Below are positions 41,773 through 54,443 of a stretch of 64,000 nucleotides of DNA, one piece after another. A model generated the notes under the pieces. It was not told where the DNA came from. It worked only from the letters and a program-made list of their open reading frames with translations, and did no database searches. Source of the stretch: Acytostelium subglobosum LB1 (taxonomy: Eukaryota; Evosea; Eumycetozoa; Acytosteliales; Acytosteliaceae); the NCBI RefSeq assembly GCF_000787575.1, contig NW_012236523.1, forward strand, positions 1,854-65,853, read 5' to 3'. The translations under genes were made by a program, and so were the position numbers. The stretch's first letter is position 1. Each line of letters opens with the position of its first letter.

Positions 41773-44700
41773 ATGTGTGCAATAACAATTGTCAATAATG
41801 TTGACATTACATTCAGATTGATGATGGTCAATAGGGTCATAAGATCATCCATCTTCCATCAAGTGAGCATGTTACATAGTCAATGGACCATCGATGAGTT
41901 GTCCATCAATCAGACCATTATTAAGGACAAGGACTACCCTTTGATACTCTCAACGATCAAGGGTAGCAAGTTATATAATGATGGCAACATTGTACATATG
42001 ATCAAGTATAATGCTACACAATGGTTCATCGATGCCTTCGATATAATGTCCTCATATGTGTCAATACCAATTACACTTGTATCAAGACTATTGTACAAGT
42101 CATTCAAATATAACAACTCTATTACACTCAATCATATACTCAATAGTAACTTGGGCTATTTAACAAAGATCGATTATATATTTCTTTATGATGATATGCT
42201 CAAGATTATCAAGAATGGCAACGTTGAGTTGTTCAAGACCTACCTCAGCTTGAATGGCACATCACGATCACTCTCATCCGCCCTCGTTCACTTTGTACCA
42301 GCGATCGACACTGGCAACGTTGACTTTGTGCGCCTGCTACTCAAACACAACTTTTGCCGCACTGAAGGCTCGGATGGAGGGGCATTCACTCGACCAGGCA
42401 GCATCAGTGTCGACATGCTCAAGATGTTGCACGAGGAGTTCGACATGCTCTACGTCGATGTTCTGTATCCCAACATAATGTACATGATACTCTTCCACTG
42501 CGTCCGCTCCAACACGCCAGACAGTGTCCAATACTTTGTCGAGCACCTGCCAACTGTCAACCGATTTTCATTGAAGTTAGCGCTGCGCAAGGCTGTGAAG
42601 CTTGTTGGCAAACATGGCAATGTGGAGATATTCAAATCACTTTGCAACACATACATTGGGGCAGGTCCACTCATCGGCAAAGACCACGTCCATAAATTGT
42701 TGAAGGATTCTTTGGATCATGGCCACACAGATCTAATCAAACATATCTACTCACTTACGATGGGTGATGACAAGACCAAGGACATGATCATTGGATACTT
42801 TGATGGGCTTACCAAAGCAGGCAAGACTATCCCAGACTCAGCCAAGCTACGGGTCACTCCTTCGGCAACCATTCACAAGGAAGACTTTGATATGATTGAG
42901 TCACTCCTTCCACAGGTTGTAACGATTGATGATGATACATGGCGACGAATGTCCCCTCGAATGGCAACGTTCATCACACATCCACGGCATAAGCAACTCC
43001 CACTGTTCTCACAAAGTAACTTGGAGTACTTGTTGGACTCGATTGCTCATCCAGAATGTCAGATCATAGAGGAAATCGTATTAAGATTCATTGATAACTT
43101 TCCAAATAGTACTTCAAATGCCATAGTACTGTTTGGTAGACAACAGCAACTCACTACTGCAATGGACTTCTCGAGTTTGGTCGCACAGAAGCTACACAAG
43201 ACATTCAATCTCCCATTTGACCAGCATTGTTTGGTCAAAGCACTGGATAGTCGCAACCACAACATGTTGTCATTCATCTTTGATCGTACCCCAGCCGATC
43301 ATCTTGTTCAGTGGTCATCAGATACTGATGTGAAGGATGCTTTGAAGCAATTGATATTAACCTCATCATTAGACATTGTGGTATTGGTGTTGGACAAGCT
43401 ACCATCGGCCATCACCAGCAAGCAAGTACTTGGACATGCATTGGCAAACAGCAGTCTAGGTGTTGCTCAACATGTCATCAACATGTACACAATGTCCGAT
43501 ATTGAGAACAATGCTCATCAGATGAGTTTGATGGCCTGTATGCATGACAATCAAAGTGGATTGGATATCCTTGTACAATATTTCAAAGATGCAGGCAAGA
43601 CACTACCATTGTTTACGCTCCACCATCTTGAGACTGCGTCAAACTACAATTGCTATCATATACTTGAGAATCACTTTGGGTCACCAGAGTTCAACAGTTT
43701 GCCAAAGATCCAACGACTACGTATCCTCAACATCATCATGTATCGATCACTCTCAAGAGGACACACACGAATCATCAGACATTGTCAATCACTCATTAAT
43801 CTCATTCAATCAAACAAGAAGAGGTATGTACAAATCACTCGTTCATTAATTCGATCAATCACACTAACACAATCATCAAACGAAGAGATAGAGATGATAC
43901 AGTATGTGATGATGTACCCATGGCCGTACATGCATCCTTACACTTGGAATCATTGGTTCACAAGGTGTTCAATAACAACAAGTTGTGCAAGACTATTATG
44001 GATAATATTTCAGGCATTCACAAGTCACTTGGTAGCACTCATTGTATGAAGGGTGCAGAGTTGCTATCAAAACACAGTCTGGAGGAATACATCAAACATG
44101 GTGCATCACAATGGTTCAAAGAGTCGTACAACATGTCATACAACAACATGCCTCTTCCAAATGTTCACCTTCTCGAGTTGGCAATGCTACATCCCAACAA
44201 ATCCATCTTGGACACTTTGTTGACCAATCCCATGTTAGCTCCGCACCATGAAGCCGAGGATTTCCTCAACCATCTAATAACGAATCAATCATCATGCGAT
44301 CATCATGATTGGGAGCGGGCGTTGGACCAATACTTTGTGATCACTTCACAGATACCAAGCAATGTTGAGATCAAAGGTCCTGCGCTCTCTTTTATCAAAC
44401 ATCCAGCATTCCTTCGCAAGCTCATAAGCATGGGTTTCAAAGTCGAACAGCTGAAAGACTCCATGCGCCACATGGTCTCGTCATGGCTCACCGAGCCATG
44501 GGCATTGGAGATGTTCAAACTTATGAGAGAGCATTCATTGTTCTCCCTCGAGTTATTGTCCAACATCCTTGTACAGTCAGTCCGACTTAATATCATCGTG
44601 ATTGTTAGGTATTGTCTGGCCGAGTTGGGCTTGGTCCACATCTTTGGAACGGACGATATTGTCAATATCCAACACAGGCTACTCAGTTGTTGGTCACACC

Positions 44701-46052
44701 ATGGACGACCTGACCAAGTTGAGATGAGGGACTTGATCCTCACTCACACTTTCCCTTCCCCCGATTCAATCACCATCCAGCTTCAACAAGAGTTGCTACT
44801 CCAGGCAATAAGTGGAGGCAACTTGACCATGTGCAACAAAATGATCAGCATCAATGATGCCACCCCACGAGGCTACTACTTCCATCTCAGTGAGGCGCTC
44901 CAACACAACACAAACGTGGACTTGGTCAACTTCATTCTCAACATTGAGCCACAACCAGAGGATACCAAACAATTCAAAGTGAATTGCATCAACTCGGAGA
45001 TATTGTCGATTGAGTTGATCAATCGATTGGAGGAACATCCATCAATTCTTTGCAGCTTTGAGATGGTTCTGTCGGAGGCTATCAAGGCTGGCAAGAAGGA
45101 TGTCATTTTGAACGACGTGGATGGGAAGTACTCAACTGACTTCATGCTCGCATTTAAAACAGCTTTGACATGTGGCGACATTGATACGGCCAAGGCAATC
45201 CTCAAGCGAGTGCCCAAACCAATCAACTCCACGACCATGTCCAGATCTGATCAAAGACTATGTTTTAACAAACTAGTTCAGATGATCATATCATCCAAAG
45301 AACCATCCACGTCCAACAAGATCACTGGTCCAGACATTATTGAGCTGATCGTAGGCCTTAACGATGTTTATGCGCTTGTGATGTCGGTCTTCAACAGGAT
45401 CATCTTTGCTGCGTCCTTCGTCTCATTCGATCTTCTCAAACATGTACTCGACCACGTATTCTCATACTCTAAAGTCCAACAAGACAACAATCGGCTCCAC
45501 CAAATTGACTTCAAAAGGTCAATCATACAGTGTGTGGCGAGAGCCGACACACAATCAATTGGATACCTCATGGATCTGTCGACCCGAAGCGGTGCTTCAA
45601 CACCGAAGCCCAGAGACCAACTCATACCCCTTAGGATAGGCAATCGAGAAACGTTGGCATTCATCTTGGACAAGGGATACCTCTTATTGGAAGACCAAAG
45701 TTCATATAAATTGGAGAACATTGTGGAGGCTGCGTGTGGTGATGGACTAGTCGAAGTGGTTCGATTGGTACATCAACGATGTACCACGCCTGAACTACTC
45801 AAGAGGTACCTGCCAACACTGAACTCACTCAAAGAGGCATCCAGTAAGAACCATCATCAGATGATAGGTTATATGTTTGAGGACATTGTGTGTGATGGAG
45901 GCCAGGTCCACAAATCACCCGTCCATCGAGCCTCCATACGTCCATCACACATCGCTCGGCTCTTGGATGTCATCGGGCAAGCAGCATTCGAGAATGGAAA
46001 CATCAAGATAATTGAGTTGGTACAGAGAGTCTCCAAGACTTTAGTCGTATGA
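41773..46052 (+). CDS. Two-module ankyrin-like protein, apparent fusion of tandem duplicates
   Basis: Exon 1 (41773-43823) and exon 2 (43886-46052) join in phase across a 62-base GTATGT...GAAG intron to give 1405 residues. Each exon encodes a similar module: a short leader with 'VNRVIRSSIFHQVSMLH' or 'VHKVFNNNKLCKTIMDNISG', then 'YNATQWFIDAF' or 'GASQWFKESY', then some 15 degenerate helix pairs of ankyrin type. The 3.3-5.8 kb gene belongs to the same family. If the intron is kept, the first frame stops at 44049, giving a one-module protein of 758 residues. Alternatively the second module is its own gene starting at the ATG at 43920. Function unknown; such arrays usually bind proteins. Confidence 0.65.
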
Positions 46053-46200
46053 ATGCGAACTTCAAACGTGATTGATCATCAACTGATCGCTTCTGGGTGA
46101 TCACATGACTCTGAAGATCCAAGGAAAACATTCATTAAAATCTATCAACCAAACAAATAAATAGTTATAACATTATATATATTAGCATTATCAACATTGA

Positions 46201-48344
46201 ATGAACAATGACATTTCAATCAATACGACTACATCAACAACAACAACCACATCAACGACCACAACTGCACAAATGACGATGTTTGATTGTCTTCATGTGG
46301 GCTGCACAAAGTCCTTCTTAGATTATAGCACCTTGAACAGGCATTGCTCTACCTATCATGGTTGCACAAGGACCTATGCATCCTGTGCCAACTTCAGAAG
46401 ATATCGCACAAGGATGATCATTGCCGAAGACAATGACAAAGACTCGATCGAGATGATGCTGGCCGATGGACTCCTCAAGTGTTTGCACGCCACCTGCTTC
46501 CAATTCTTCGCGTCGTTCAAGAACCTGGGCCAACATTTGTTGAGGAAAGGTGGAGACCATCAATGTGCAGACCGCAACAACTGTCCAGGATGTCTCCGAA
46601 GTGACTTGTTGATGACAAGGTATACGCAATCCAATGAAACTATCAAGCTGTTCGTCTGTCTGCACGATGGTTGCTCCCAAGAGTACCTAAAACTCTCTAT
46701 GTTGATAACTCATTGCAAGGTGGTGCATCAATGTCGAACATACGCAAGCTGTCTCAATGAACAACGCTACCGAGCAATGCATTTCACGGCATCGGCAGAT
46801 GATTTGGAGTCGATCAAGATGTTGACAGCCAAAGGTCTCACCAAGTGTCCACACTTAAAGTCGTCGACTGGGAGGAGAGATGCATTATATCAGCACTTTA
46901 GACGCAGTCACCCAGGTCATGATCCACCATCCTTGATGCCACCAGCTCTGAAGCGCAAACAATCCATGGTGGACGACGATGACGAGGATGATGAAGATAT
47001 GGGATCATCAGATAGAGACCAAGAAAATGAAGATGATGCATATCAGGAGCAGAGTGACGTTGGACAAGTTGAAGACGATGAAGATGTGCCCATCAACTTG
47101 ACATCAGCAACCAACCAGGTACCGAAATCCAATGACAAGTTCAAGTGCCTGCACTCCAACTGCGACAAATCGTTCACTCGGAGGTTCGCAATGCTTGATC
47201 ACAACAGAACGGACCACCAATGTACCGACCAACAGAGCTGTCCAGGGTGTGTGTTCCGACGAGTATGGGCGCCGACGATACTCGGTACCTTGCCCAAGTT
47301 CACATGTCAACACGAAGGATGCACATCTTCCCAAACAAATTATATATCATTGCGCAATCACTGCCGACGCCAACACCAATGCCCGTGGACGTACGCATCA
47401 TGTCCAAACTATCAGGTCCATCAAAGGTCCAATTTCAAGGCCGACCCTGATGACACTGAATCAATCTCCATGCTGACGACAAGAGGATTTGTGAAATGTC
47501 CACACATCATGTGGCCACTTCATGGCCACACACAGTGCCAAGTCTAATCACCTTGCAAGAGAGCATCAGTGTTCTGATCGTTCGAGTTGTCAAGGTTGTA
47601 TTGATCAAAGTCAGCAACGCCACTTGACAGGAAGTTCATCCAATGTCAACGAGCAGAAGGGCAAGTTCAAATGTCTGCATGACGACTGCACCAAGAGTTA
47701 CACCACTGCCGAAGTTATGTATCATCATTGTAAGAAGCATCATAAGTGCCAACATACATATGGAGCATGTCCAAACATTAGAGAACATCGCAATATGATG
47801 TACTATGCATCACATGACGACACTCAATCAATCGAGAGATACTTGGCTGATGGATTCCTCAGGTGTGATCAATCAGAGTGCATCTACTTCTTCAAAACTG
47901 ATCACGCCAAACGAGTACACATGGTACAAAGACACAAGTGTTCCAATCCACATGGATGTGAGGATGTGTCGAACGCAACTTTCACATCGACAACAGTGAC
48001 AATAGTGACGACGATCATCAATCCCACTCCAATGAAGGGCGGCGAAGAAAACAACAGCGCATCGTTATCAGTGGGATGCATCTCGTGAGTTCCAAGAGTA
48101 ACATTAGCAGCACTAAGACAACAAGTATCACACACCCCTATGTCAAGCCTTATCAAGTTGGATTGAGAGCATGTTTAACATGATCAAATGTCCACATGTT
48201 GGATGTGAGGAGTATTGCCAGCCAAGCATTATCAATCAACATCTTCGACTGCCACACACATGTCCAGAGTCACTACAACAACAACATTGTGATGGTTGCC
48301 AGTTGTCTCGTCAATGTGATCATCATGATTGGTTGATCTTGTAA
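46201..48344 (+). pseudogene. Multi-zinc-finger family gene with broken frame
   Basis: The first frame (46201 to about 47505) encodes a Thr-rich start and repeated Cys/His units ('CLHVGCTKSFLDYSTLNRHC', 'CLHDGCSQEYLKLSMLITHC', 'CQHEGCTSSQTNYISLRNHC'), each followed by 'Y.SC.N...Y' and 'DD.ESI.ML...G..KCPH', with an acidic linker near residues 255-300. Homology to the minus-strand copy continues in a second frame (about 47506-47960), a third (about 47962-48088) and a fourth, ending at TAA 48342-48344 ('HHDWLIL'). The last change may be a short intron; the first two have no room for one. Surrounding large genes keep their frames, so sequencing error is not the easy explanation. The N-terminal 435 residues could still be made as a truncated protein. 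Confidence 0.6.
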
Positions 48345-48389
48345 CATCATCAATCAATCATTCTTAAGAATTAATAAATCAACTTGTAT

Positions 48390-51300
48390 TTATAAAATAG
48401 TTTGAATACTCTGTGACTCGGACAACTGATGGAGACGTTCTTCGTAGGAGGCAGAGGTCAGCTTGAGGAAAACTTGTTCAAGTGATGTCTGGCTGACAGA
48501 GTAGTCCTCAACAAGGAAGTGAAGCTGTTGTTGGATCAACTGGAATATCTCAGATACCTTGATCGTGTGGCCACCGACCTGGTTTGGCAGTTCAAAGTTG
48601 AGGATGAGGTCATGGCTATCGAGCAGCACGACGCCTGGCAACGTGCGGCTGATGATGTCTGCGGCCGAGTTGAGGTAGTCCTTCTTTATCTTGAAGTCGA
48701 TAGAGTAGCCACTGCCAAACTTAGACTTGATGTGCTGATTTGATCCGAGACAGGTGAACTTTCCATCCTTCATGATCGAGATTCGTTGGCATAGCGCCTC
48801 ACACTCCTCCATCGAGTGAGTGGTAATGATGATTACTTTGTTGGCTCCAAGCTCCGATATCACATTCCACATGAAGCGACGTACCTGGGGGTCGCAACCA
48901 GTTGACGGCTCGTCCAAGAACACAACTGATGGGTTGCCAAGCATTGCAACCGAAAGTGACAATTTGCGTTTGTTACCTCCAGAGTAACCGCCGACGTTGG
49001 AGTTGGCAATGGCACCAAGGTCCATCATGGCTATAAAGGCTTCGACCGTTGACTGGATGAGTGCCTCGGGAATACCTTTGATGCGGCAATAAAGGTAGAG
49101 CTGCTCGCGCGCACTCAAGAGGGGGATCAGAGCATCAAACTGTGGACACGAGCCAATTGAGTGAAGGGCACCAGCACGTTGAGAGATAAGGTCGTAGCCG
49201 TTGATTGTGGCCACACCAGCTGTGGGAGATATGTCGCCACTGAGCATGGAGAGAGTGGTCGTCTTACCCGCGCCATTCATTCCGAGTAGACCAAAGGTCT
49301 GGCCACGCGGAATGCCAAGGGTTGTGTTGTGAACCGCGATCTTGACTGGATTCTTGCCCTTGGCAGGGAACTTCCTGTGAAGGTCCTTCAACACAAGTAC
49401 ATCATCTGTGTTGCCGGCTCCAAGTCGAGTACGTTCGGCGGCCACATCAGAATCTTCATCGGCGAGTGGTTGGGGAGAGGCAGCATCCTTGGGGTTCCTG
49501 AGCCTTCCCCAGATCTCGGGGAAATAGTCGAGGATCAGGATCAAAGTGGTCCAGATGATGGCGTGGACAAAGAGTGCGAGTAATGGGGCGCCACAGATCT
49601 TGAATGCCCAGTAGTTCTTGACAGTTAGCTCACCCAATGGCGCAGTTCCTGGGAAGTTGACACACATGACCATTATGCGGCCGAGTGCAAACAATGGCGA
49701 GATGAGATAGTTCTGATTATCAATGAGGCTGGCGATGTTCATCAAGCTCTCAGACTCACGGGCCACGGCCAGTACTCGCATGTTAATGCTGGAGGTGAGC
49801 AACATGAAACCAATTCCAAAGTGGAAAGCAAAGATAGCGCCAATGGCCTTGCCATGTGTTGCAAAGCGGTATGACAGAAGATAACTAAGTGGTGTACCAG
49901 CAAGGACAAAGAGGATCTGGGCAAGTAGGATGATACCAAATTGGTTGGCATACTGACTCTCGACAGCGGAGAGGACTCCAGACACGACCAGGACGATGGG
50001 CAAGGCCATTGAGTAATCCCAACACAAGTTTGCGACCCAGTAGATGACCTTTTTGCAGCCCGAGATGTAGAGTAGTCGTTTGATGTTGTTGACGCGCTCA
50101 ACACACATGTTGGCGGCAAATGAGGCGACCATCAGACCGTATCCAGCCATGAAGAGCATGACAAAGTAGAGGACGGCGTTCATGTCAATCGAAGAGATGG
50201 CTGAGTCAAAGGCTGTGAGCACATGTTTGAATGGTGCGTTGGTCGTGGTGATGCCAATTCCATTGTGAGTGCGGAGAAGTGCATCATGTACCAGATTGAC
50301 ATGAGTGGGGATTGAATGGAATGAGCCCATGTTGAAGTATACATTGTATTCGAGGTTCTGGGCGTTCACCGGGCTTGTGAAGTTCAATGATCCAGCAGAG
50401 TTGTTAAAGTTGATCGTCAGGAAGGACTCAATATCGGTGCCAATGGGAAGGGACTGGAACTCAGAGGCGAAGGGGGATGCTGCCATTCCAGAGATGTTGC
50501 CATCAGGTGAATTAACAAACACCTTGTTGTCTGGACCGAATGTCGACATGGAGAAAGTGAGGGGTGTGGTGACGGCATTGTAGAACTGTTGTTTGGTGTT
50601 CATGCTCTTGTAGGTGACGATGGAACTGGCGATCAACACAATGGGTAGGAGCACAGTTAGGATGAATGTCTTGAGGTCCTTGCGAGTGGTGGTTAGGCGC
50701 TTGACTATCAAACCCCTCATCTGTTGGCGCCATGTGGTGCCAGTCGACGAGGTTGAGATTGCCTGTTTGATGACCTCCTCATTACGATTCTGGTTGGCCA
50801 TTAGGTTAAACTGACCTTGGCCCTGACCATGTGACTCTTGGCCAATGCGCAAGAACACCTCCTCCATTGTGGTCACCGAGATACCATAGTTACCAATGCC
50901 AAGGAGGGTCTTCTGGTGGTCGAGCTCCATGAAGAATGGGACGAATCGGTCGACGCTGGATGTGGGCAGACGGAAGCTCAACTCTGTGCCGGCGTCAGAG
51001 AGCACGACGGCCTCGGGAATGTATTGATGAATGAAGTGGGCCACTCCTTGGGTATTGCAGGCGTTTGGGGTCTTGGCCATCGTGAGCAGATAACCAATGC
51101 CAAACTTCTTCTTGAGGAACATGCTACTACCATCACAGCGTAACCTTCCATGGGAGATGATGGCAATCCTGTCGCCAAGGAAGTCGGCCTCGTCCATGAA
51201 GTGAGTGGTCAAGATGATGGTACGGCCTTGTTTGTATTTGAGCAAAAAGTCCCAGACGCCACGACGTGACAGCGGATCCATGCCACTGGTCACCTCATCC

Positions 51301-53412
51301 AAGAAGATCACCTCGGAGCGACCAATGAATGCGATTGCCAGACACAACTTGCGTTTCTGGCCACCAGACATTGTACCAGCAGGCGAGTGTTTCTTGTCAG
51401 CCAGTCCAACCTCCTCGGCCATCTTGTCAGCATGGGCGTCAATGTCCTCACGACGGATACCCTTGAGTGCGGCATATATCTTGAGGTGCTCTACAACAGT
51501 CAGGTCGTTCCAGATGATGTCGTGTTGAGGGCAGACACCAAGCTTGCGGCGTACGTTGTCCATCTGACGCCTGATCGAAAAGTCAGTAATGAAGGCGTCA
51601 CCGTCTGTTGGGGGAACCAAGCCAGTGAGAATGCCGATTGTAGTGGACTTGCCCGCGCCATTATGTCCGAGGAAGGCATGGATCTGGTCGGGGTACATGT
51701 CGAGAGAGAGACCGTCGACGGCAACTCGGACACCATCGCCAGTGTGGAACTCCTTCCTTAGGTTGCGGATGGATACTGTTGGGGATTTCTTGATGTCCAT
51801 TGGGATGCCTTCGACGTCGTCATTACTACCGAATGCCTCAACATCAACCATCTCATAATTATTCTCTGGATACCAGTATGAGCGATGGAACAAGAAGTTC
51901 CAAGGTTTGGCGGTACCAAACTCTCCAGATATAACATTGTTCAAATACCAATACAAGATTGTATATAATACAATATTGACCAGCATCATTCCAATGATTT
52001 CACTATTATATTTGAAGTTGAATTGCATTTGATTAGTGATCTGTGGCAGCATTAAAAATTGTGTTGCCAGTCGGTGGCAACACTCTGGCAACATAAATTT
52101 TTATGCGGCCAGTGGGTGGAAGATATAGACATACCTTGGATCAGTAGTGTTGGAGGGCATTGGGTCCAAATCGATCAGATCTTCGGTGGCCATGTGATAG
52201 TTGGCACATGCCATTCCAATAGGTGAGATGAGAGACATGAACAACTTGAAGTACTTTGACACACTTGACTTGGCAATAAAGATACCAATGATTGAAACCA
52301 AAAGTAGCCCCATGAACAAGAGGATTCCAGCGAACTTGGAGTGATCAAAGAATATACTGAAGTGGAGTTAAAGAGGTGATCGAATTAATAAAATAATTGA
52401 TTGAATGAATGAGTGAGTGATGGACTTACCTTCCAATGAATCCAAGGAGGACAAGAGTGATAGCATAGAAGATGTAGAGGAGTATGACGACTATCCAGGA
52501 AGTGTGGTAGACGACCATTGAACCTTTGATTATCATCGCTATCACAAAGGTCACAGGGATACAGATGATCAATGAGGTGATCAGCCAGCTTAGGAAGTAG
52601 GGCAGGTCCATCATTCCCATCATCTTCATTCCCTCTCGAATCTTGGTCTCTTTCTCCATGACAAGGTCGGTGACAAGGCGGAAGGCAAACATCAGCAGGG
52701 CGGCTGAGATGAAGACACCACCAGCATTCTTGAAGATACCATCGCGACCTTGGTTCCAGGATTGCCAAGTGGCCGTGAAGGGGTTGGGATAGCGTTTGCT
52801 GGTCATTGTGATGGTATTGTTCAGGCCATAGTAGTTCATGATGGCCTCATCCATTGCGACCTGGACCGTCTCGAATGGATTCTTGACGTAATTGATTGAG
52901 CCATCAGAGTTGCTACCATAGGTCTGATCAGTGGGGGACACCTCGCTTGAATCCAATCGGATCGAGTATTGGAAGGGGTCGGTGGTCGAGGCTGGGTAGG
53001 TGGTACCATTGAACCAAACAGCGCCAATGAGGGTCTTGGAGTAGTTGGCAAAGAACTCTTCCATCAGCGTCGGGTTGGAGAATGGCAGGAAGTAGGAGTC
53101 GGTCTCATTCATCGTCCATCCATTGGTGACTGCAACACGGGTCTTGAGCAGGTCAATCACCATTAATTGATCGGAAGTGAGTGGAGTTGGTCCGTACATC
53201 AAACGATCGAGAGGGCCGAGCTTGGAGGCCAAGGTGGGCGTGGGGTACAATGAATAATCAGGCTTGAATGCCTTCACAATAACCATGAGCATGAATAATA
53301 ATATAACTATGACTATTGGAAACAATATCTCGCATGATATCGCGCACTTGGACTTCTTCTTCAACACATAATTCTTGTATAATAAAATACGTAATTGATT
53401 CTTGAACTCCAT
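48390..53412 (-). CDS. abcA: Full-length ABCA-family transporter
   Basis: Three exons (53412-52430, 52356-52131, 52040-48390) encode about 1619 residues, the usual full ABCA size. Order: first membrane domain with a large extracellular loop, then NBD1 (Walker A 'GHNGAGKST', signature 'MSGGQKRKL', Walker B 'VIFLDEVTSGMD'), a second membrane domain, and NBD2 ('GMNGAGKTT', 'YSGGNKRKL', 'VVFLDEPSTGCD'). In NBD1 the Pro of the usual D-E-P is Val. ABCA proteins move lipids across membranes; dictyostelids have several, the cargo of most being unknown. The second intron is awkward: the strong donor GTATGT at 52134 gives the wrong phase, while a GT four bases further on (52130) joins correctly to the CAG acceptor at 52041. 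Confidence 0.93.
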
Positions 53413-54443
53413 GGCTGATGAATAGTAGTTGGAGTTAAGATAATTGATTGATTGATTGAATAATTGATTGAATAATTGATTGATGATTATACTAATAGGT
53501 TGGTATAATTATTGGATGTTTGGGAATATTAAATGATTGTTGATGATGCCCAATGATGGTGGAAATATTTATAAATAGTTGGTGTAAATTATAATATTTT
53601 AAATATTGCCGAGATACTTTGATTGAACAGTCTTGAGGACTACAGACAAAGACCCGGGTCTTGTTGACGATATCCATTAATCAGTTTCCAGATTGAATGG
53701 AGGAGAGTCATTGTTCTATTCATATGACGGGTCATTAGAAAAGTCCAATGTACAATAATTATTGTTAACACTGGTCAATTATAGATTGGTACAAGGCTAG
53801 ACATGTTCCGGCCTCGGGTCTCAAGTTGGGTCTACACCACTACACATATTGTCGATTCAACCGATTGATCAAAAGACTCGTCTTTACAAATAACATTGGG
53901 TGGGTGAATGGACCAGTGGGGTTGGATTATCGAATTCCAAGGACTTGCCTTTACAGAGTCGCGGCTCTCCAAGACGAACTATTTTTTTTGATTCTTCTGT
54001 CCTGTTCTCTATCAATCAATCTATGAAAAGATTTAATAGTTTATAGATCAGAGTGGTTCTAACCATAATTGATTAATTGTTGATTGAGTAGTGTTGATAG
54101 ACTATTGTTGAAAGAAAATGATTGAATATTTCTCGATGTTGACTCATATAACATATATATATTATATCTAAAGATCATTCTTGTTATATAATTAAAGTTG
54201 TATAAGTTAAAGTGATGTTATTTTTCATGTGATCAAATTGTTGTGTGTTGATGAGCGCGGGACATCTTTTCATTGAATGACGAGACACCTCAAAGCCAAA
54301 AATTGACCCAAAAAAATGATGGGATTTTGATCAAAATTGGATGTTCAATCAATTAATCTAACAAAGTTTGATCATTCTTTTTTGAACACATATACTTATT
54401 TATATATATATATAAATAATTTAACTTAGTAGTATTATCAATT
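53413..54443. promoter_or_regulatory. Divergent intergenic region of the ABCA and coactosin-like genes
   Basis: About 1030 bases. AT-rich with TTGA tetramers near the ABCA start. A more GC-balanced block lies at about 53640-53960, with repeated GGGTCT and a small AGAG/CTCT hairpin ending in eight T (53970-53977). A short ORF (53826-54026) in that block has no family signature. A TATATATATATAAATA stretch lies 25 bases before the coactosin-like ATG. The T-run could end a polymerase III transcript, but I found no internal box or dictyostelid small-RNA motif. Confidence 0.4.

Noticed and set aside
53826-54026. 66-codon ORF, and a T8 run that might end a small RNA
   Set aside because: No protein signature; no polymerase III internal boxes, tRNA fold or class I RNA motif could be seen.
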